Virus record (IMG/VR): IMGVR_UViG_3300020472_000025
Location: 1 to 59,308 of that record
DNA from: a virus
Strand: one strand, 5' to 3'
DNA: 59,308 nt
The notes under the pieces were generated by a model that had not been told where the DNA came from, did no database searches, and worked only from the letters and a program-made list of their open reading frames with translations. Shown piece after piece: positions 15,295 through 24,431 of this stretch. Made by a program: the position numbers and the translations under genes. How positions within the stretch are numbered: the first letter of the stretch is position 1; the number at the start of each line of letters is the position of its first letter.

Positions 15295-16908
15295 ATGTCT
15301 CAATTATTTGGTTATTCATTAGACAGGAAGAAGGGGAAGGTTAACGCCCCTTCTTTCGTGCGTAAAGAATCTGACGATGCAGCGTCACCAATTGCTGCTG
15401 GTGGATACTTTGGGCAGTATGTTGAGATGGGTGACGCTGCTAATAAAGCAAGCGAGGCAGATTTAGTTGGTAGATATCGTGAAATGTCTCTGCACCCAGA
15501 GGCAGACTCTGCAATTAATGATGTAGTTAACGAAGCGATAGCAGGAGATCTCAACGATCACCCTGTAGATATAGACCTTCAGAACATGAAGGTATCTCAA
15601 ACACTTAAGAATAGAATAAGAGAAGAGTTTGAGAACGTATTAATTCTTTTAGACTTCGATAAGAAGGCATATGATATCTTTCGTAGATGGTACATCGACG
15701 GAAGACTTTTTTATCATAAGATGATTAACGTTGACAATCCCTCTGAAGGTATTACAGAACTGAGGTATATTGATCCACGTAAGATCAAGAAGGTTATAGA
15801 ATTTGATAAGCCGAAAGATCGGCAAGTGCAAATAACTGACCCTGAAGTGTCAACGTTGATCCCTAAGTCGGTAGAATATTACATTTATTCACCAAAAGGA
15901 CTAAAAGGGTATGAGAATAATGGAATAAGAATAGCACCTGATGCTGTTACATATGCTCACTCAGGGCAATTGGACATGCAGAGGAACTATGTTCTCTCTC
16001 ATTTGCACAAAGCGATTAAGGCAATTAATCAACTTAGGATGATTGAGGATAGTCTGGTAATCTATAGACTATCAAGAGCACCTGAGCGTAGAATATTTTA
16101 CATCGATGTAGGTAACTTACCTAAGCAGAAGGCGGAACAATACCTCCGTGAGGTCATGTCTCGCTATAGGAATAAGTTAGTATATAATGCTGACACTGGT
16201 GAGATTCGTGATGACAAGAAGTTCATGTCCATGTTGGAAGACTTCTGGTTACCACGTAGAGAAGGTGGTAGAGGTACTGAAATCACTACACTTCCAGGTG
16301 GTCAGAACTTAGGTGAGTTGGAAGACGTTAAATATTTCCAGAAGAAATTATATCGTTCACTGAATGTACCTGAGTCCCGTTTGGAATCAGAGAGTTCATT
16401 TAACGTTGGTAGATCTGCGGAGATTACAAGAGACGAAGTTAAGTTCCAGAAGTTCATTGTTAGACTTCGTAAGAAGTTTACTGATCTTTTTGATGACCTA
16501 CTCAAAACTCAATTAGTACTTAAGGGTGTACTTAGTTTAGAAGAGTGGGATGATCTGAAGGAACACATCCAATACAACTTCATTGCTGACAACTACTTCT
16601 CTGAGATGAAAGAGAAGGAAGTAATGAATGAGAGGATGGCACTTCTCGCTCAAATGGATCCATTTGTAGGTAAATACTTCAGTTTGGAGTACTTACGTCG
16701 CTATATACTTAAGCAGACTGATGCTGAATTCGGTGATATCGATGAACAAATGGCATCAGAAGTCGAAGCGGGAATGGCAATACCTCCCGTAGAGATGCAG
16801 AAATTGGAGTTAGCCCAGATGGAACTGGCGGCAACACCGCCCGAACCTGAACCAGTAGAAGAGGAACCACAGATGGAACCTAAAGACTACAAAAAGGGAG
16901 AAATCTAA
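15295..16908 (+). CDS. 20: Portal vertex protein gp20
   Basis: 537 aa, close to T4 gp20 (524). Diagnostic regions: LVGRYREMSLHPEADSAIND near residue 55, RWYIDGRLFYHKM, DPRKIKKV, the RAPERRIFYIDVGNLPKQKAE block, and SRLESESSFNVGRSAEITRDE. It forms the dodecameric ring through which DNA enters and leaves, and it nucleates head assembly. The acidic C-terminus (EPVEEEPQMEPKD) is typical. The next gene starts 24 bp later. Confidence 0.96.
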   Translation: MSQLFGYSLDRKKGKVNAPSFVRKESDDAASPIAAGGYFGQYVEMGDAANKASEADLVGRYREMSLHPEADSAINDVVNEAIAGDLNDHPVDIDLQNMKVSQTLKNRIREEFENVLILLDFDKKAYDIFRRWYIDGRLFYHKMINVDNPSEGITELRYIDPRKIKKVIEFDKPKDRQVQITDPEVSTLIPKSVEYYIYSPKGLKGYENNGIRIAPDAVTYAHSGQLDMQRNYVLSHLHKAIKAINQLRMIEDSLVIYRLSRAPERRIFYIDVGNLPKQKAEQYLREVMSRYRNKLVYNADTGEIRDDKKFMSMLEDFWLPRREGGRGTEITTLPGGQNLGELEDVKYFQKKLYRSLNVPESRLESESSFNVGRSAEITRDEVKFQKFIVRLRKKFTDLFDDLLKTQLVLKGVLSLEEWDDLKEHIQYNFIADNYFSEMKEKEVMNERMALLAQMDPFVGKYFSLEYLRRYILKQTDAEFGDIDEQMASEVEAGMAIPPVEMQKLELAQMELAATPPEPEPVEEEPQMEPKDYKKGEI

Positions 16909-16932
16909 ATAGTATTATACGAATTCTAAATC

Positions 16933-17184
16933 ATGCCATCAGAACCAGCACTTGACATCGTTAATTCCGTATTCGCAGGTCAAAAAGATCTGTCAGATTA
17001 CGTTGATAGTCGTATGAAAGAACTAGCCGTCGATAGTATAGAGACACTTAAGAAAGACATAGGTAATGCTATGTTCGCTCCTACTCCTGACGAGCCAGAA
17101 GCAGAAACTTCCACTGAGGAAGAACCTGAAACCGCCGTAGCAACTGCAGAACCAGAGGAAACATCAAATGAAACTGATCACTGA
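16933..17184 (+). CDS. 67: Prohead core protein, gp67-like
   Basis: 83 aa: a short helical N-terminus (ALDIVNSVFAGQKDLSDYVD) and a very acidic tail (residues 53-83, rich in Glu, Thr, Ala). T4 gp67 has the same size, charge plan and position between gp20 and gp21, and is a prohead core component degraded by gp21. Sequence identity is too low to be certain, so the call rests on position and composition. It overlaps gp21 by 17 bp. Confidence 0.7.
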   Translation: MPSEPALDIVNSVFAGQKDLSDYVDSRMKELAVDSIETLKKDIGNAMFAPTPDEPEAETSTEEEPETAVATAEPEETSNETDH

Positions 17185-17812
17185 AGAAATTCATGATACT
17201 AAAGTCATCACTGAAGGTAAAGGATCTAAAAGGAGAACCTTTATTGAGGGTGTGTTCTTGCAAGGAGCTATAAAGAATCGTAATGGACGTATGTATCCAC
17301 TGCAAACTCTTAATAAAGAGGTGCAGAAGTACAACGAAAATTACATTAAAAAAGGTCGTGCGATGGGAGAACTAGGACACCCTGATGGTCCTACTATCAA
17401 TCTAGACCGTGTGTCACACCTCATTACTTCTCTTAAGCAAGAGGGTAATAACTACGTAGGTAAGGCACGTATATTAGACACTCCTATGGGACGTGTCGCT
17501 AAAGAATTACTCGATGAAGGCATTAAGCTCGGCGTGTCTTCACGGGGTCTCGGTTCGATTAAAGAAGAGAACGGAGTAAAGGTAGTAATGGATGACTTCA
17601 TTCTTGCTACTGCTGCTGATATTGTTGCTGACCCATCTGCACCTGATGCTTTCGTAAATGGAATCATGGAAGGTAAGGAATGGATCTGGAATAATGGAGG
17701 CATATCTGAACAACGACTTGACTCAATTAAGTCAAGAATTGACTCAGCATCACGGACTCAAATTGCAGAAAGAAAGGTTTCCGCATTTAATGAGTTCTTG
17801 CAAAGTTTATAA
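17168..17812 (+). CDS. 21: Prohead core protease gp21
   Basis: 214 aa, near T4 gp21 (212). The family triad region shows GELGHPDGP with the likely catalytic His, and IKLGVSSRGLG with the catalytic Ser, as in herpes-type assemblin-fold prohead proteases. It digests the scaffold and clips gp23 and other head proteins at (L/I)-x-E sites. Candidate sites are visible in gp23 (LNE|A) and in several downstream ORFs. It follows the gp67-like gene with overlap and precedes the scaffold. Confidence 0.94.
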   Translation: MKLITEEIHDTKVITEGKGSKRRTFIEGVFLQGAIKNRNGRMYPLQTLNKEVQKYNENYIKKGRAMGELGHPDGPTINLDRVSHLITSLKQEGNNYVGKARILDTPMGRVAKELLDEGIKLGVSSRGLGSIKEENGVKVVMDDFILATAADIVADPSAPDAFVNGIMEGKEWIWNNGGISEQRLDSIKSRIDSASRTQIAERKVSAFNEFLQSL

Positions 17813-17814
17813 GT

Positions 17815-17822
17815 TATAAATA
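17815..17822 (+). promoter_or_regulatory. T4-type late promoter before gp22
   Basis: TATAAATA, a perfect match to the T4 late consensus, directly after the gp21 stop and 40 bp before the gp22 ATG. It would allow scaffold and capsid to be made at a higher level than the protease. Confidence 0.7.
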
Positions 17823-17861
17823 ATTAGAGCAAATCACCTGTTTATACGAGGAGACAACGAA

Positions 17862-18917
17862 ATGTCTGAAGCTATTGAGAACCTGGATGAAAACCAAGTG
17901 ACGGCGAACGCCAACGCTGGTGACAAAGCCCAGAAAAAACTAGAGAATGACGGTAGTCGTCTCGGCGGTGCACAAGATCTTGGTGGACCTACACCATTTA
18001 ACAGTAAACCCACTGATGATTCCAACAAGTATAAGACTGGTGGTGGACCAACCGCAGTACCCCCTAAGACAAAACCATCTGATGCATCTGCACAGAAGGC
18101 AGAGTTCTCTGGTAAGGGTGATGTAAAAGCAGGTCATGAACCTGAAGGAGAGGTGATTGCTGAAACCGAAGCTCCAGAAGAAGAAAATGTAGAAAAGATC
18201 GAGATCGATCTATCTGCTGACGTTGCTGCTCTAACAGAAGGAGAGGATCTCTCTGAAGAGTTTAAAGAGAAAGCAAAGACAATCTTCGAAGCAGCAGTTG
18301 TTTCCAAGATAAACGAAGAACTAGAGCGTATGCATACTGATTATGCTAAGGTTCTAGAAGAAGAAATCGAGACTGTTAAATCCGATCTTGCAGAGAAGGT
18401 TGACGAGACTCTTGCCTACCACGTATCGAAGTGGGTTAAGGACAATGAGATCGCAATTGAGCACGGAATTAAAACTGAAATGGCAGAGAGTGTCATGGCA
18501 GGTCTCAAACAAGTTTTTGTCGAGAATTTCATTGATCTTCCCGACGAGAAAGTTGACTTAGTTGATGAAATGACTGAGCAACTCGATACTATGGAGAAAA
18601 AACTCAACGAACAGATCGAAGAAAACGTTGGTCTCTCAAAAGAGGTCGGCGGCTATATTAAGAATGGGATTGTGAGCGAGCTGAGTGAGGGATTAAGTCT
18701 CTCTCAGAAAGAGAAACTGCAATCACTTGCAGAAGCTGTTGAGTTTGAGAATGAGGAGCAGTTTAGAGAGAAAGTTGCAACACTACGTGAGTCATACTTC
18801 TCTACCGCCCCAGCCACTAAAACTGTGACTGAGGATGTACAAGTAGAAGCACAAGCAAATGTAGGTTCAGCTATGGAAGGGTACGTAAGTGCTCTGTCTC
18901 GCTGGTCCAGTAAGTGA
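17862..18917 (+). CDS. 22: Prohead scaffolding protein gp22
   Basis: 351 aa with AGGAGA at 17849-17854. Residues 1-100 are low-complexity Gly/Pro/Lys-rich. Residues 105-310 are acidic, heptad-rich helices (LERMHTDYAKVLEEEIETVKSD region), as expected of an elongated scaffold. T4 gp22 is 269 aa, so the N-terminal extension accounts for most of the added length. It is assembled inside the prohead and removed by gp21. The position between gp21 and gp23 is diagnostic. Confidence 0.92.
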   Translation: MSEAIENLDENQVTANANAGDKAQKKLENDGSRLGGAQDLGGPTPFNSKPTDDSNKYKTGGGPTAVPPKTKPSDASAQKAEFSGKGDVKAGHEPEGEVIAETEAPEEENVEKIEIDLSADVAALTEGEDLSEEFKEKAKTIFEAAVVSKINEELERMHTDYAKVLEEEIETVKSDLAEKVDETLAYHVSKWVKDNEIAIEHGIKTEMAESVMAGLKQVFVENFIDLPDEKVDLVDEMTEQLDTMEKKLNEQIEENVGLSKEVGGYIKNGIVSELSEGLSLSQKEKLQSLAEAVEFENEEQFREKVATLRESYFSTAPATKTVTEDVQVEAQANVGSAMEGYVSALSRWSSK

Positions 18918-18956
18918 TAATAGTAAACCTAATTTCCTAGAAAAAAATTTAACGCA

Positions 18957-20306
18957 ATGTTTAATTCAGAATCATTGCAGGAAAAGTGGGAACCCATTCT
19001 AGAGCATTCCGAGATCGATGGGATCAAGGACAAGTATAGAAAGGCCGTTACCTCCGTCCTGTTAGAAAACCAAGAAAGATTCCTCAGGGAGGAGGCTGGC
19101 GTTCTTAACGAAGCCGCTCCTACTATGAGCGCAGGTACTGCTGGATTCAGTGGTTCCTCCACCGCTACAGGTCCTGTTGCTGGTTTCGACCCAGTTTTGA
19201 TTAGTCTAATCAGACGCTCAATGCCTAAGCTTATTGCTTATGACATTGCTGGTGTTCAGCCTATGACTGGTCCTACTGGTTTGATCTTCGCAATGAGATC
19301 ACGCTACGGTACAACACGTACAGGTACTTCCAACGAAGCATTCTTTAACGAAGCAGATACAGAGTTCTCAGCAGAGAACGCTGCAAGCGACCTAGGTAGA
19401 ACTGCACAAGCAGGATCTAACCCAGGACTTCTTAACGCTTCTGGAACCTATAACACTTCAGACGGCATGCCAACGGCAGAGGCTGAAGCATTAGGTGATG
19501 CTGCTGGAAACCAGTTCGCTGAAATGAACTTCAGCATTGAGAAGGTAACAGTGACCGCTAAGTCACGTGCCCTCAAAGCTGAGTACAGTTTAGAATTGGC
19601 TCAAGACCTTAAGGCAGTTCACGGACTAGACGCTGAGTCTGAACTCGCAAACATCCTCTCAACAGAGGTTCTTGCTGAGATCAACCGTGAAGTAGTTAGA
19701 ACTGTTTACAAGATCGCACGTCCAGGCGCACAGAACAACACAGCAACCGCTGGTATCTTTGACCTAGACGTTGACTCCAATGGTAGATGGTCAGTTGAGA
19801 AGTTTAAGGGTCTACTCTTTAACATCGAACGAGACATGAACGCAATCGGGCATGAAACTCGTCGTGGAAAGGGTAACATCTTGATCTGCTCTGCCGACGT
19901 TGCTTCTGCACTATCAATGGCTGGCGTTCTTGATTACACTCCTGCTCTTGCTGGTAACAGCAACTTGCTCCCAGATGACAACAGCAGCACACTTGCTGGA
20001 ACTCTGAACGGACGCATCAAGGTCTATGTTGACCCTTACTCTGCTAACGTAAGTGATCGTCACTTCTACGTTGCTGGATACAAAGGTTCTTCTGCCTATG
20101 ACGCTGGACTGTTTTACTGCCCATACGTTCCACTACAGATGGTTCGTGCCGTTGGTCAGGACACCTTCCAACCAAAAATTGGCTTTAAGACTCGTTATGG
20201 CATGGTTGCCAACCCATTCGCTGAGGGAACTGCTCAGGGAAGTGGTGCTCTTACTGCTAATGCAAACCGTTATTACAGACGTACTCTTGTTGACAACCTT
20301 ATGTAA
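18957..20306 (+). CDS. 23: Major capsid protein gp23
   Basis: 449 aa (T4: 521). The N-terminal 52 residues are a removable delta region ending VLNE|AAPTMSAG, a fit to the gp21 (L/I)-x-E site. Mature capsid starts there, followed by FDPVLISLIRRSMPKLIAYD and GVQPMTGPTGLIFAMRSRYG, the usual cyanophage gp23 blocks. The end MVANPFAEG is also typical. No good Shine-Dalgarno precedes the ATG (only A-rich sequence), which is odd for so abundant a protein. A strong terminator follows 22 bp after the stop. Confidence 0.97.
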   Translation: MFNSESLQEKWEPILEHSEIDGIKDKYRKAVTSVLLENQERFLREEAGVLNEAAPTMSAGTAGFSGSSTATGPVAGFDPVLISLIRRSMPKLIAYDIAGVQPMTGPTGLIFAMRSRYGTTRTGTSNEAFFNEADTEFSAENAASDLGRTAQAGSNPGLLNASGTYNTSDGMPTAEAEALGDAAGNQFAEMNFSIEKVTVTAKSRALKAEYSLELAQDLKAVHGLDAESELANILSTEVLAEINREVVRTVYKIARPGAQNNTATAGIFDLDVDSNGRWSVEKFKGLLFNIERDMNAIGHETRRGKGNILICSADVASALSMAGVLDYTPALAGNSNLLPDDNSSTLAGTLNGRIKVYVDPYSANVSDRHFYVAGYKGSSAYDAGLFYCPYVPLQMVRAVGQDTFQPKIGFKTRYGMVANPFAEGTAQGSGALTANANRYYRRTLVDNLM

Positions 20307-20328
20307 GGTTATGCTCATACAAGCATTT

Positions 20329-20355
20329 AAAGAGACCCCTGCGGGGGTCTTTTTT
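20329..20355 (+). terminator. Rho-independent terminator after gp23
   Basis: Stem AGACCCC/GGGGTCT with TGCG loop and six T's. It closes the head operon. It is followed within 12 bp by TGCTATACTATAAATA, so transcription restarts at once. Confidence 0.9.
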
Positions 20356-20358
20356 ATG

Positions 20359-20374
20359 TGCTATACTATAAATA
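20359..20374 (+). promoter_or_regulatory. Combined extended -10 and late box
   Basis: TGCTATAC (extended -10 of host sigma type) overlaps CTATAAATA at 20366-20374 (T4 late type), immediately after the gp23 terminator. It would drive the small-gene cluster at 20.4-21.5 kb both early and late. Confidence 0.55.
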
Positions 20375-20398
20375 CTAGGTATCACATAGGTACTAGCC

Positions 20399-20563
20399 AT
20401 GAACGGCAGACTGGACAAGGTTACAATGACCCACAAGCTCATGCGACTCAAGAATGAGTTGGAAGACAAATGTCAAAGAAATGAGATGGGAGAATGGGAG
20501 TGTATAGGAGCAGACAGGTACCTAAATAAGACACTAGAGATCCTAGACGAGTACTATATGTAA
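20399..20563 (+). CDS. Small conserved cyanophage protein (54 aa)
   Basis: ATG 20399, TAA 20561-20563. A charged helix (TMTHKLMRLKNELEDKC) is followed by MGEWECIGADRYLNKTLEILDEYY. Short proteins ending in a YLNKTLEIL helix are recalled as common in cyanomyoviruses. It is the first gene after the promoter at 20359-20374. Function unknown. Confidence 0.55.
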   Translation: MNGRLDKVTMTHKLMRLKNELEDKCQRNEMGEWECIGADRYLNKTLEILDEYYM

Positions 20564-20572
20564 TGAGACATC

Positions 20573-20890
20573 ATGACACCGATAGACAACGTTTACACCA
20601 AGAAGGAGGTAGACGCTCTTATTGACGCAGCTGTTGCCGAAGCACGGGCAATAGATGAAGCATCAATGGCAGAGCACAATTTTAAGGCGACTATTATTAG
20701 TATGATTCTCGGATTCATCTGTCTGGCATTATTTGTAGATGGTTTATTAAGAATTTTAGGTATTATCCCACCCTTTATGGACTTGGATGTAAACGTAATA
20801 GACAATATTGTAGAAGAAGTTAGTCAAAGAGTGGAGAGTGATGTCATTCCTTTGGTTAAGCAAGGAGCTAAATATATACCAAGGATATGA
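20573..20890 (+). CDS. Membrane protein with C-terminal amphipathic tail
   Basis: 105 aa. A polar N-terminus (YTKKEVDALIDAAVAEARA) leads to a membrane segment at about residues 42-66 (ISMILGFICLALFVDGLLRILGII), then a helix with IDNIVEEVSQRV. It begins a run of three adjoining small membrane genes. No family function is recognised. A role in lysis timing or host-membrane change is possible but unsupported. Confidence 0.6.
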   Translation: MTPIDNVYTKKEVDALIDAAVAEARAIDEASMAEHNFKATIISMILGFICLALFVDGLLRILGIIPPFMDLDVNVIDNIVEEVSQRVESDVIPLVKQGAKYIPRI

Positions 20891-20997
20891 TTGATACTTC
20901 ACCCGATTCTATTAGGACAATTGCCATAATTGTATTGGGTATAGTGTGGTTTTATCTCTTTAACCAGTGGTTAAGAGAACCAAAAGATGATGATTAA
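20887..20997 (+). CDS. Membrane micro-protein (36 aa)
   Basis: ATG 20887 overlaps the previous stop (ATGA). One hydrophobic segment, IAIIVLGIVWFYLFNQWL, is flanked by short charged ends. It is too short for a known family. The stop/start overlap on both sides supports translation as part of the cluster. Confidence 0.45.
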   Translation: MIDTSPDSIRTIAIIVLGIVWFYLFNQWLREPKDDD

Positions 20998-21322
20998 CTT
21001 TCTATTTGTAGCAACCTCACTGTACCTACTAGTGCAAGCTTTTAGGTTAATGGCTGGTGCATGGAATCTTAATACACCTGAGGTTGATCCCACTAAACCT
21101 GTAGTTACTAAGAAAACTATCACTAAACCTGTTCATCCAGAGATGGTTGATGTTAAACCAGGTGATGAGTTGATGGGTGTTACGTTTGCTAAGATCCCAC
21201 CACCCACTAGTGACCCATTACATGAGTCATTACGTAAAAGAATTACAGAACTAACCCCAGATCCATGGATTGATGAAGAAGATGATGATGACGGTGGAGC
21301 ACCTGTACCAGCAAGGAGATAA
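20990..21322 (+). CDS. Membrane-anchored Pro/acidic protein
   Basis: 110 aa from the second of two adjacent ATGs (20987/20990). An N-terminal anchor (FLFVATSLYLLVQAFRLMAG) is followed by a Thr/Lys/Pro-rich stretch and a strongly acidic tail (IDEEDDDDGG). It overlaps the preceding micro-ORF by 8 bp. No recognised family. Confidence 0.5.
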   Translation: MINFLFVATSLYLLVQAFRLMAGAWNLNTPEVDPTKPVVTKKTITKPVHPEMVDVKPGDELMGVTFAKIPPPTSDPLHESLRKRITELTPDPWIDEEDDDDGGAPVPARR

Positions 21323-21325
21323 ATA

Positions 21326-21478
21326 ATGTTAACTAAAGATGATCGATGTAGAATTAGCATCATAGCCTGTAAGGTTCGCCTTAACAGAGATGTTACTCTT
21401 AAAGATATGTTATGGGCAACAGAACTCTGTGAAGTGAGTGAGCAAGCACAGGGTATATGGGATAGGACAGTTCTATGA
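21326..21478 (+). CDS. Small hypothetical protein (50 aa)
   Basis: ATG 21326 with AAGGAGA at 21313-21319. Basic helical N-terminus with two Cys (CRISIIACKVRLNRD), then LKDMLWATELCEVSEQAQG. Its stop overlaps the following tail gene start (ATGA). The good ribosome site supports it. Confidence 0.5.
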   Translation: MLTKDDRCRISIIACKVRLNRDVTLKDMLWATELCEVSEQAQGIWDRTVL

Positions 21479-22083
21479 CCAGTAGTTACGAAGAAGGTGG
21501 ACAAAAAGCGACTAGTTGGAATAGTCAGATAGAGAATAGGAATTTCCTGTCACCTATCGGATTTAGATTTGTCTTGGCAGATTTTCCAAAGATCGCTTAC
21601 TTCTCACAGTCTGCAAATATTCCTGGTATTGGTGTTAATACTGTAGAACAACCCACTATGTTGGGTAGACCTATACCATGGGATTCACATGGTCTTAATT
21701 ATGAACCATTTAATTTAAACTTCTTAGTTGATGAGAACCTAGAGAACTATCTTATACTACACAACTGGATCAGAGGTTTGGGTATAGGTGAAGACTTCAT
21801 AGAACGAACAGAATTAGAAGCAACATCTCTAGAGTCAAGACCTCTATCAGGACATGGTAGGATAGTAAATCCACGTGCTGATGGATCTCTTGCTATACTA
21901 AACAGCAATTTCCAAACAAATTTCTGGGTAACATTTAAAGATATGTTCCCAGTGTCCCTTAACGCATTGGAATTTAGTGCTACAATAGATGGTACAGAGT
22001 ATGCTATGGCACAAGCATCATTTAGATACACCAGCTATAACATAACTGACACATACAATAAGCGACGTAAGCAATTAGAATGA
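21475..22083 (+). CDS. Tail protein in the gp3 position, tube-like fold
   Basis: 202 aa. The order gp23 - this gene - uvsY - uvsW is the usual cyanomyovirus arrangement, where the gene is named gp3, tail completion/sheath stabiliser. The sequence itself reads like a tail-tube protein: NFLSPIGFRFVLADFPKIAY, SANIPGIGVNTVEQPTMLGR, FNLNFLVDENLENYLILHNW. So it may be a tube-end protein built on the gp19 fold. The gp3 name rests on position. Confidence 0.7.
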   Translation: MTSSYEEGGQKATSWNSQIENRNFLSPIGFRFVLADFPKIAYFSQSANIPGIGVNTVEQPTMLGRPIPWDSHGLNYEPFNLNFLVDENLENYLILHNWIRGLGIGEDFIERTELEATSLESRPLSGHGRIVNPRADGSLAILNSNFQTNFWVTFKDMFPVSLNALEFSATIDGTEYAMAQASFRYTSYNITDTYNKRRKQLE

Positions 22084-22502
22084 ATCTTGATGAAATTCGT
22101 GATATGTGGAGGGAGGACTGTAAGATTGACCAGAACGACCTCGACACTGAAAATTTTAAAGTCACCGTTATCCATGAGAAATATTTAAACATCTGGTCTC
22201 AATTCAGACTGATGCTTTCTGATGCAGAAGCACGGTGTAGAAGAACTTATAAAGAAAAATTTGAGTATTACTCTGGGAAAGCACCCGCTCAAGTATACAA
22301 AGAAAAACCCTTTAACCTTAAGGTACTAAAAGGAGATCTTACTACGTATATCTGGGCAGATGAAGAGTACCTTAGAAGTAAGCAGAAAATAGACTACCTA
22401 GAAACTTGTATAAATTATTTGGAGAACATTCTTAAGCAGTGCTCCAATAGGGGTTTCCAAATAAAGAACGTTATCGAACTTAAAAAGTATGCAGAGTATT
22501 GA
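22080..22502 (+). CDS. uvsY: Recombination mediator UvsY
   Basis: 140 aa (T4: 137). It follows the T4 UvsY pattern: short N-terminal helix, YLNIWSQFRLMLSDAEAR, an EKFEYYSGKA motif, and the C-terminal helix NYLENILKQCSNRGFQIKN. UvsY loads UvsX recombinase onto gp32-covered single-stranded DNA. It overlaps the preceding stop (ATGA), and uvsW follows 2 bp after its stop. Confidence 0.93.
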   Translation: MNLDEIRDMWREDCKIDQNDLDTENFKVTVIHEKYLNIWSQFRLMLSDAEARCRRTYKEKFEYYSGKAPAQVYKEKPFNLKVLKGDLTTYIWADEEYLRSKQKIDYLETCINYLENILKQCSNRGFQIKNVIELKKYAEY

Positions 22503-22504
22503 CG

Positions 22505-23965
22505 ATGACGGTTATCAAGAAGAAGAACGAAGTTTATCTTAAGGTAACCACAGAACCTCATGTACATAAGGAACTGAGTGAGCACTTCATGTTTGATGTG
22601 CCAGGTGCTAAGTACATGCCAGCGTATCAAAAGTTTAAATGGGACGGAAAGATCAGACTATATTCTCCTGGAACAGGTGAAATATATGCTGGTCTTTTTG
22701 ATTATGTTGCTGACTTTTTAGAAAAGAAAGGATATGAATACAGTATAGAGGAAAGTGATTATGGAAAACCAACCGATACCGAATCTATCATATCACCTGA
22801 GGCTGTCACGGGCTATGTGCGAACTCTGGGACTACCATTTAAACCAAGAGACTACCAGTTACGAGCAATTTATCAAGCACTTAGGTATAATAGGAAGGTT
22901 CTATTATCACCCACAGGATCGGGAAAATCCCTGATAATATATGCTATAGTGAGGTGGCATCTGGATGGTTGGTATAGGAATTGTTTAATTATAGTACCTA
23001 CTGTCTCTCTTGTAGAGCAGATGCATAAAGATTTTAAAACATATGGATGGGATTCAGATGATGTACATAAAATCACCGCTGGTTCAGAAAAGTATGTTAA
23101 TCATTCAGTCGTTATTAGTACTTGGCAGAGCATTTATAAGGAACCCCGTAAGTTCTTTAAACGTTTTAGTGTCATTATCGGGGATGAAGCACATCTTTAT
23201 AAAGCGAAGTCACTCGCAGGCATCCTCACAAAATGCCACGATGCCAAATACAGAATTGGATTGACTGGCACATTAGATGGGATGGAGTCTCATCAGTTAG
23301 TGTTGGAAGGTTTGTTTGGTAGAGTGAATAAAGTTACCAAGACAGTAGAACTCATGAAAAAAGGACACCTAACACCACTGAAGGTGTGTGTCCTACTATT
23401 AAAGCATGGTTTTGTACCGTTTGATGACTACCAACAAGAGATGGACTACCTAGTTTCCCATCCAAAACGTAATAATTTAATAATTAATTTAGCATCTGAC
23501 CTCCGTGGCAACACTCTGATCCTTTTTAACTATATCGAGAAGCACGGAGATCCTTTATGGGACTTGCTAAATAGTAAAGTGAAAGACAATCGAAAGATTT
23601 TCTATATTCATGGCGGTGTAGATGCAATGGAGCGTGAAGAAGCACGTCTCATCTGTGAGAAAGAAAAGGATGCTATCATTCTTGCTTCTTATGGTACATT
23701 CTCTACAGGTATTAACATAAAAAACCTACACAATGTGATATTTGCTTCTCCTAGTAAGTCTAGGGTAAGAAATCTTCAGAGTATTGGTAGGGTTCTGAGA
23801 AAGGGTGATAACAAAGCACAAGCGGTACTATATGATATCGCTGACCACTGTGCTAGAGGTTCGAAAAGTAATTATACACTTCGTCATTTGTCTGCAAGGA
23901 TTAAAATATACGAAGAAGAGAACTTTAATTATGAAATCAAAGAAGTTAAGTTAAAACATGATTAA
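22505..23965 (+). CDS. uvsW: DNA/RNA helicase UvsW
   Basis: 486 aa from ATG 22505. SF2 helicase motifs: Walker A SPTGSGKS (135-142), DEAH box in IIGDEAHLYKAKS, TGTLDG motif III region, and QSIGRVLRKGDN motif VI. UvsW unwinds R-loops, D-loops and branched DNA and moves T4 replication from origin-driven to recombination-driven. Length is close to T4 (about 500). Overlaps the following gene by 8 bp. Confidence 0.95.
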   Translation: MTVIKKKNEVYLKVTTEPHVHKELSEHFMFDVPGAKYMPAYQKFKWDGKIRLYSPGTGEIYAGLFDYVADFLEKKGYEYSIEESDYGKPTDTESIISPEAVTGYVRTLGLPFKPRDYQLRAIYQALRYNRKVLLSPTGSGKSLIIYAIVRWHLDGWYRNCLIIVPTVSLVEQMHKDFKTYGWDSDDVHKITAGSEKYVNHSVVISTWQSIYKEPRKFFKRFSVIIGDEAHLYKAKSLAGILTKCHDAKYRIGLTGTLDGMESHQLVLEGLFGRVNKVTKTVELMKKGHLTPLKVCVLLLKHGFVPFDDYQQEMDYLVSHPKRNNLIINLASDLRGNTLILFNYIEKHGDPLWDLLNSKVKDNRKIFYIHGGVDAMEREEARLICEKEKDAIILASYGTFSTGINIKNLHNVIFASPSKSRVRNLQSIGRVLRKGDNKAQAVLYDIADHCARGSKSNYTLRHLSARIKIYEEENFNYEIKEVKLKHD

Positions 23966-24410
23966 TTACATACGTCACGATGAACAGTTCTTTGGAACAC
24001 TTAAACTGTCTACTGGGGAAGAAGTCCTCGGTGAACTTCTAGTGTCTCAATGTCCTGAAACTCAGGATGATATGATTTTTATTCAGCATCCCGCTAAAAC
24101 TAAAGTCATTGAGATGGATGAAGCTGGCGAACACAAGGTCGCCGTCGGGTTTATGAAATGGATGAACTTTAGTGATGAAGAATTTTATGTTATAGATGAG
24201 GACGCTGTTGTAAGTATTGCTCCCATGAGTAAGGAAGCGATTAGAATGTATAGTAGATGGGTTAAGAAAGAAATATTACATGAGCCAGAAGTAGAACGAG
24301 GTCAAGTTCCTATTACTCCTAGTATGGGACTGATTGCTAAGGTCGAAGATGCTAGAAAGCATCTAGAGAAGATGTACAAAGAAGAGCCAGAGCGTCCCTC
24401 CAACCCTTAA
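23958..24410 (+). CDS. Sm-like (LSm-fold) cyanophage protein 1
   Basis: 150 aa. The first 75 residues show the Sm-type start FFGTLKLSTGEEVLGELLV, then IFIQHPAKTKVIEM and a MKWMNFSDEEFYVIDEDAVVSI core (three motifs). This resembles small Sm-like proteins of cyanophage origin, one of which has a published crystal structure. A long helical tail follows. A second Sm-like gene lies at 44335. Role unknown; oligomeric RNA or protein binding is the family expectation. Confidence 0.6.
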   Translation: MINYIRHDEQFFGTLKLSTGEEVLGELLVSQCPETQDDMIFIQHPAKTKVIEMDEAGEHKVAVGFMKWMNFSDEEFYVIDEDAVVSIAPMSKEAIRMYSRWVKKEILHEPEVERGQVPITPSMGLIAKVEDARKHLEKMYKEEPERPSNP

Positions 24411-24431
24411 CAGTGTTGATCATAATTAATT

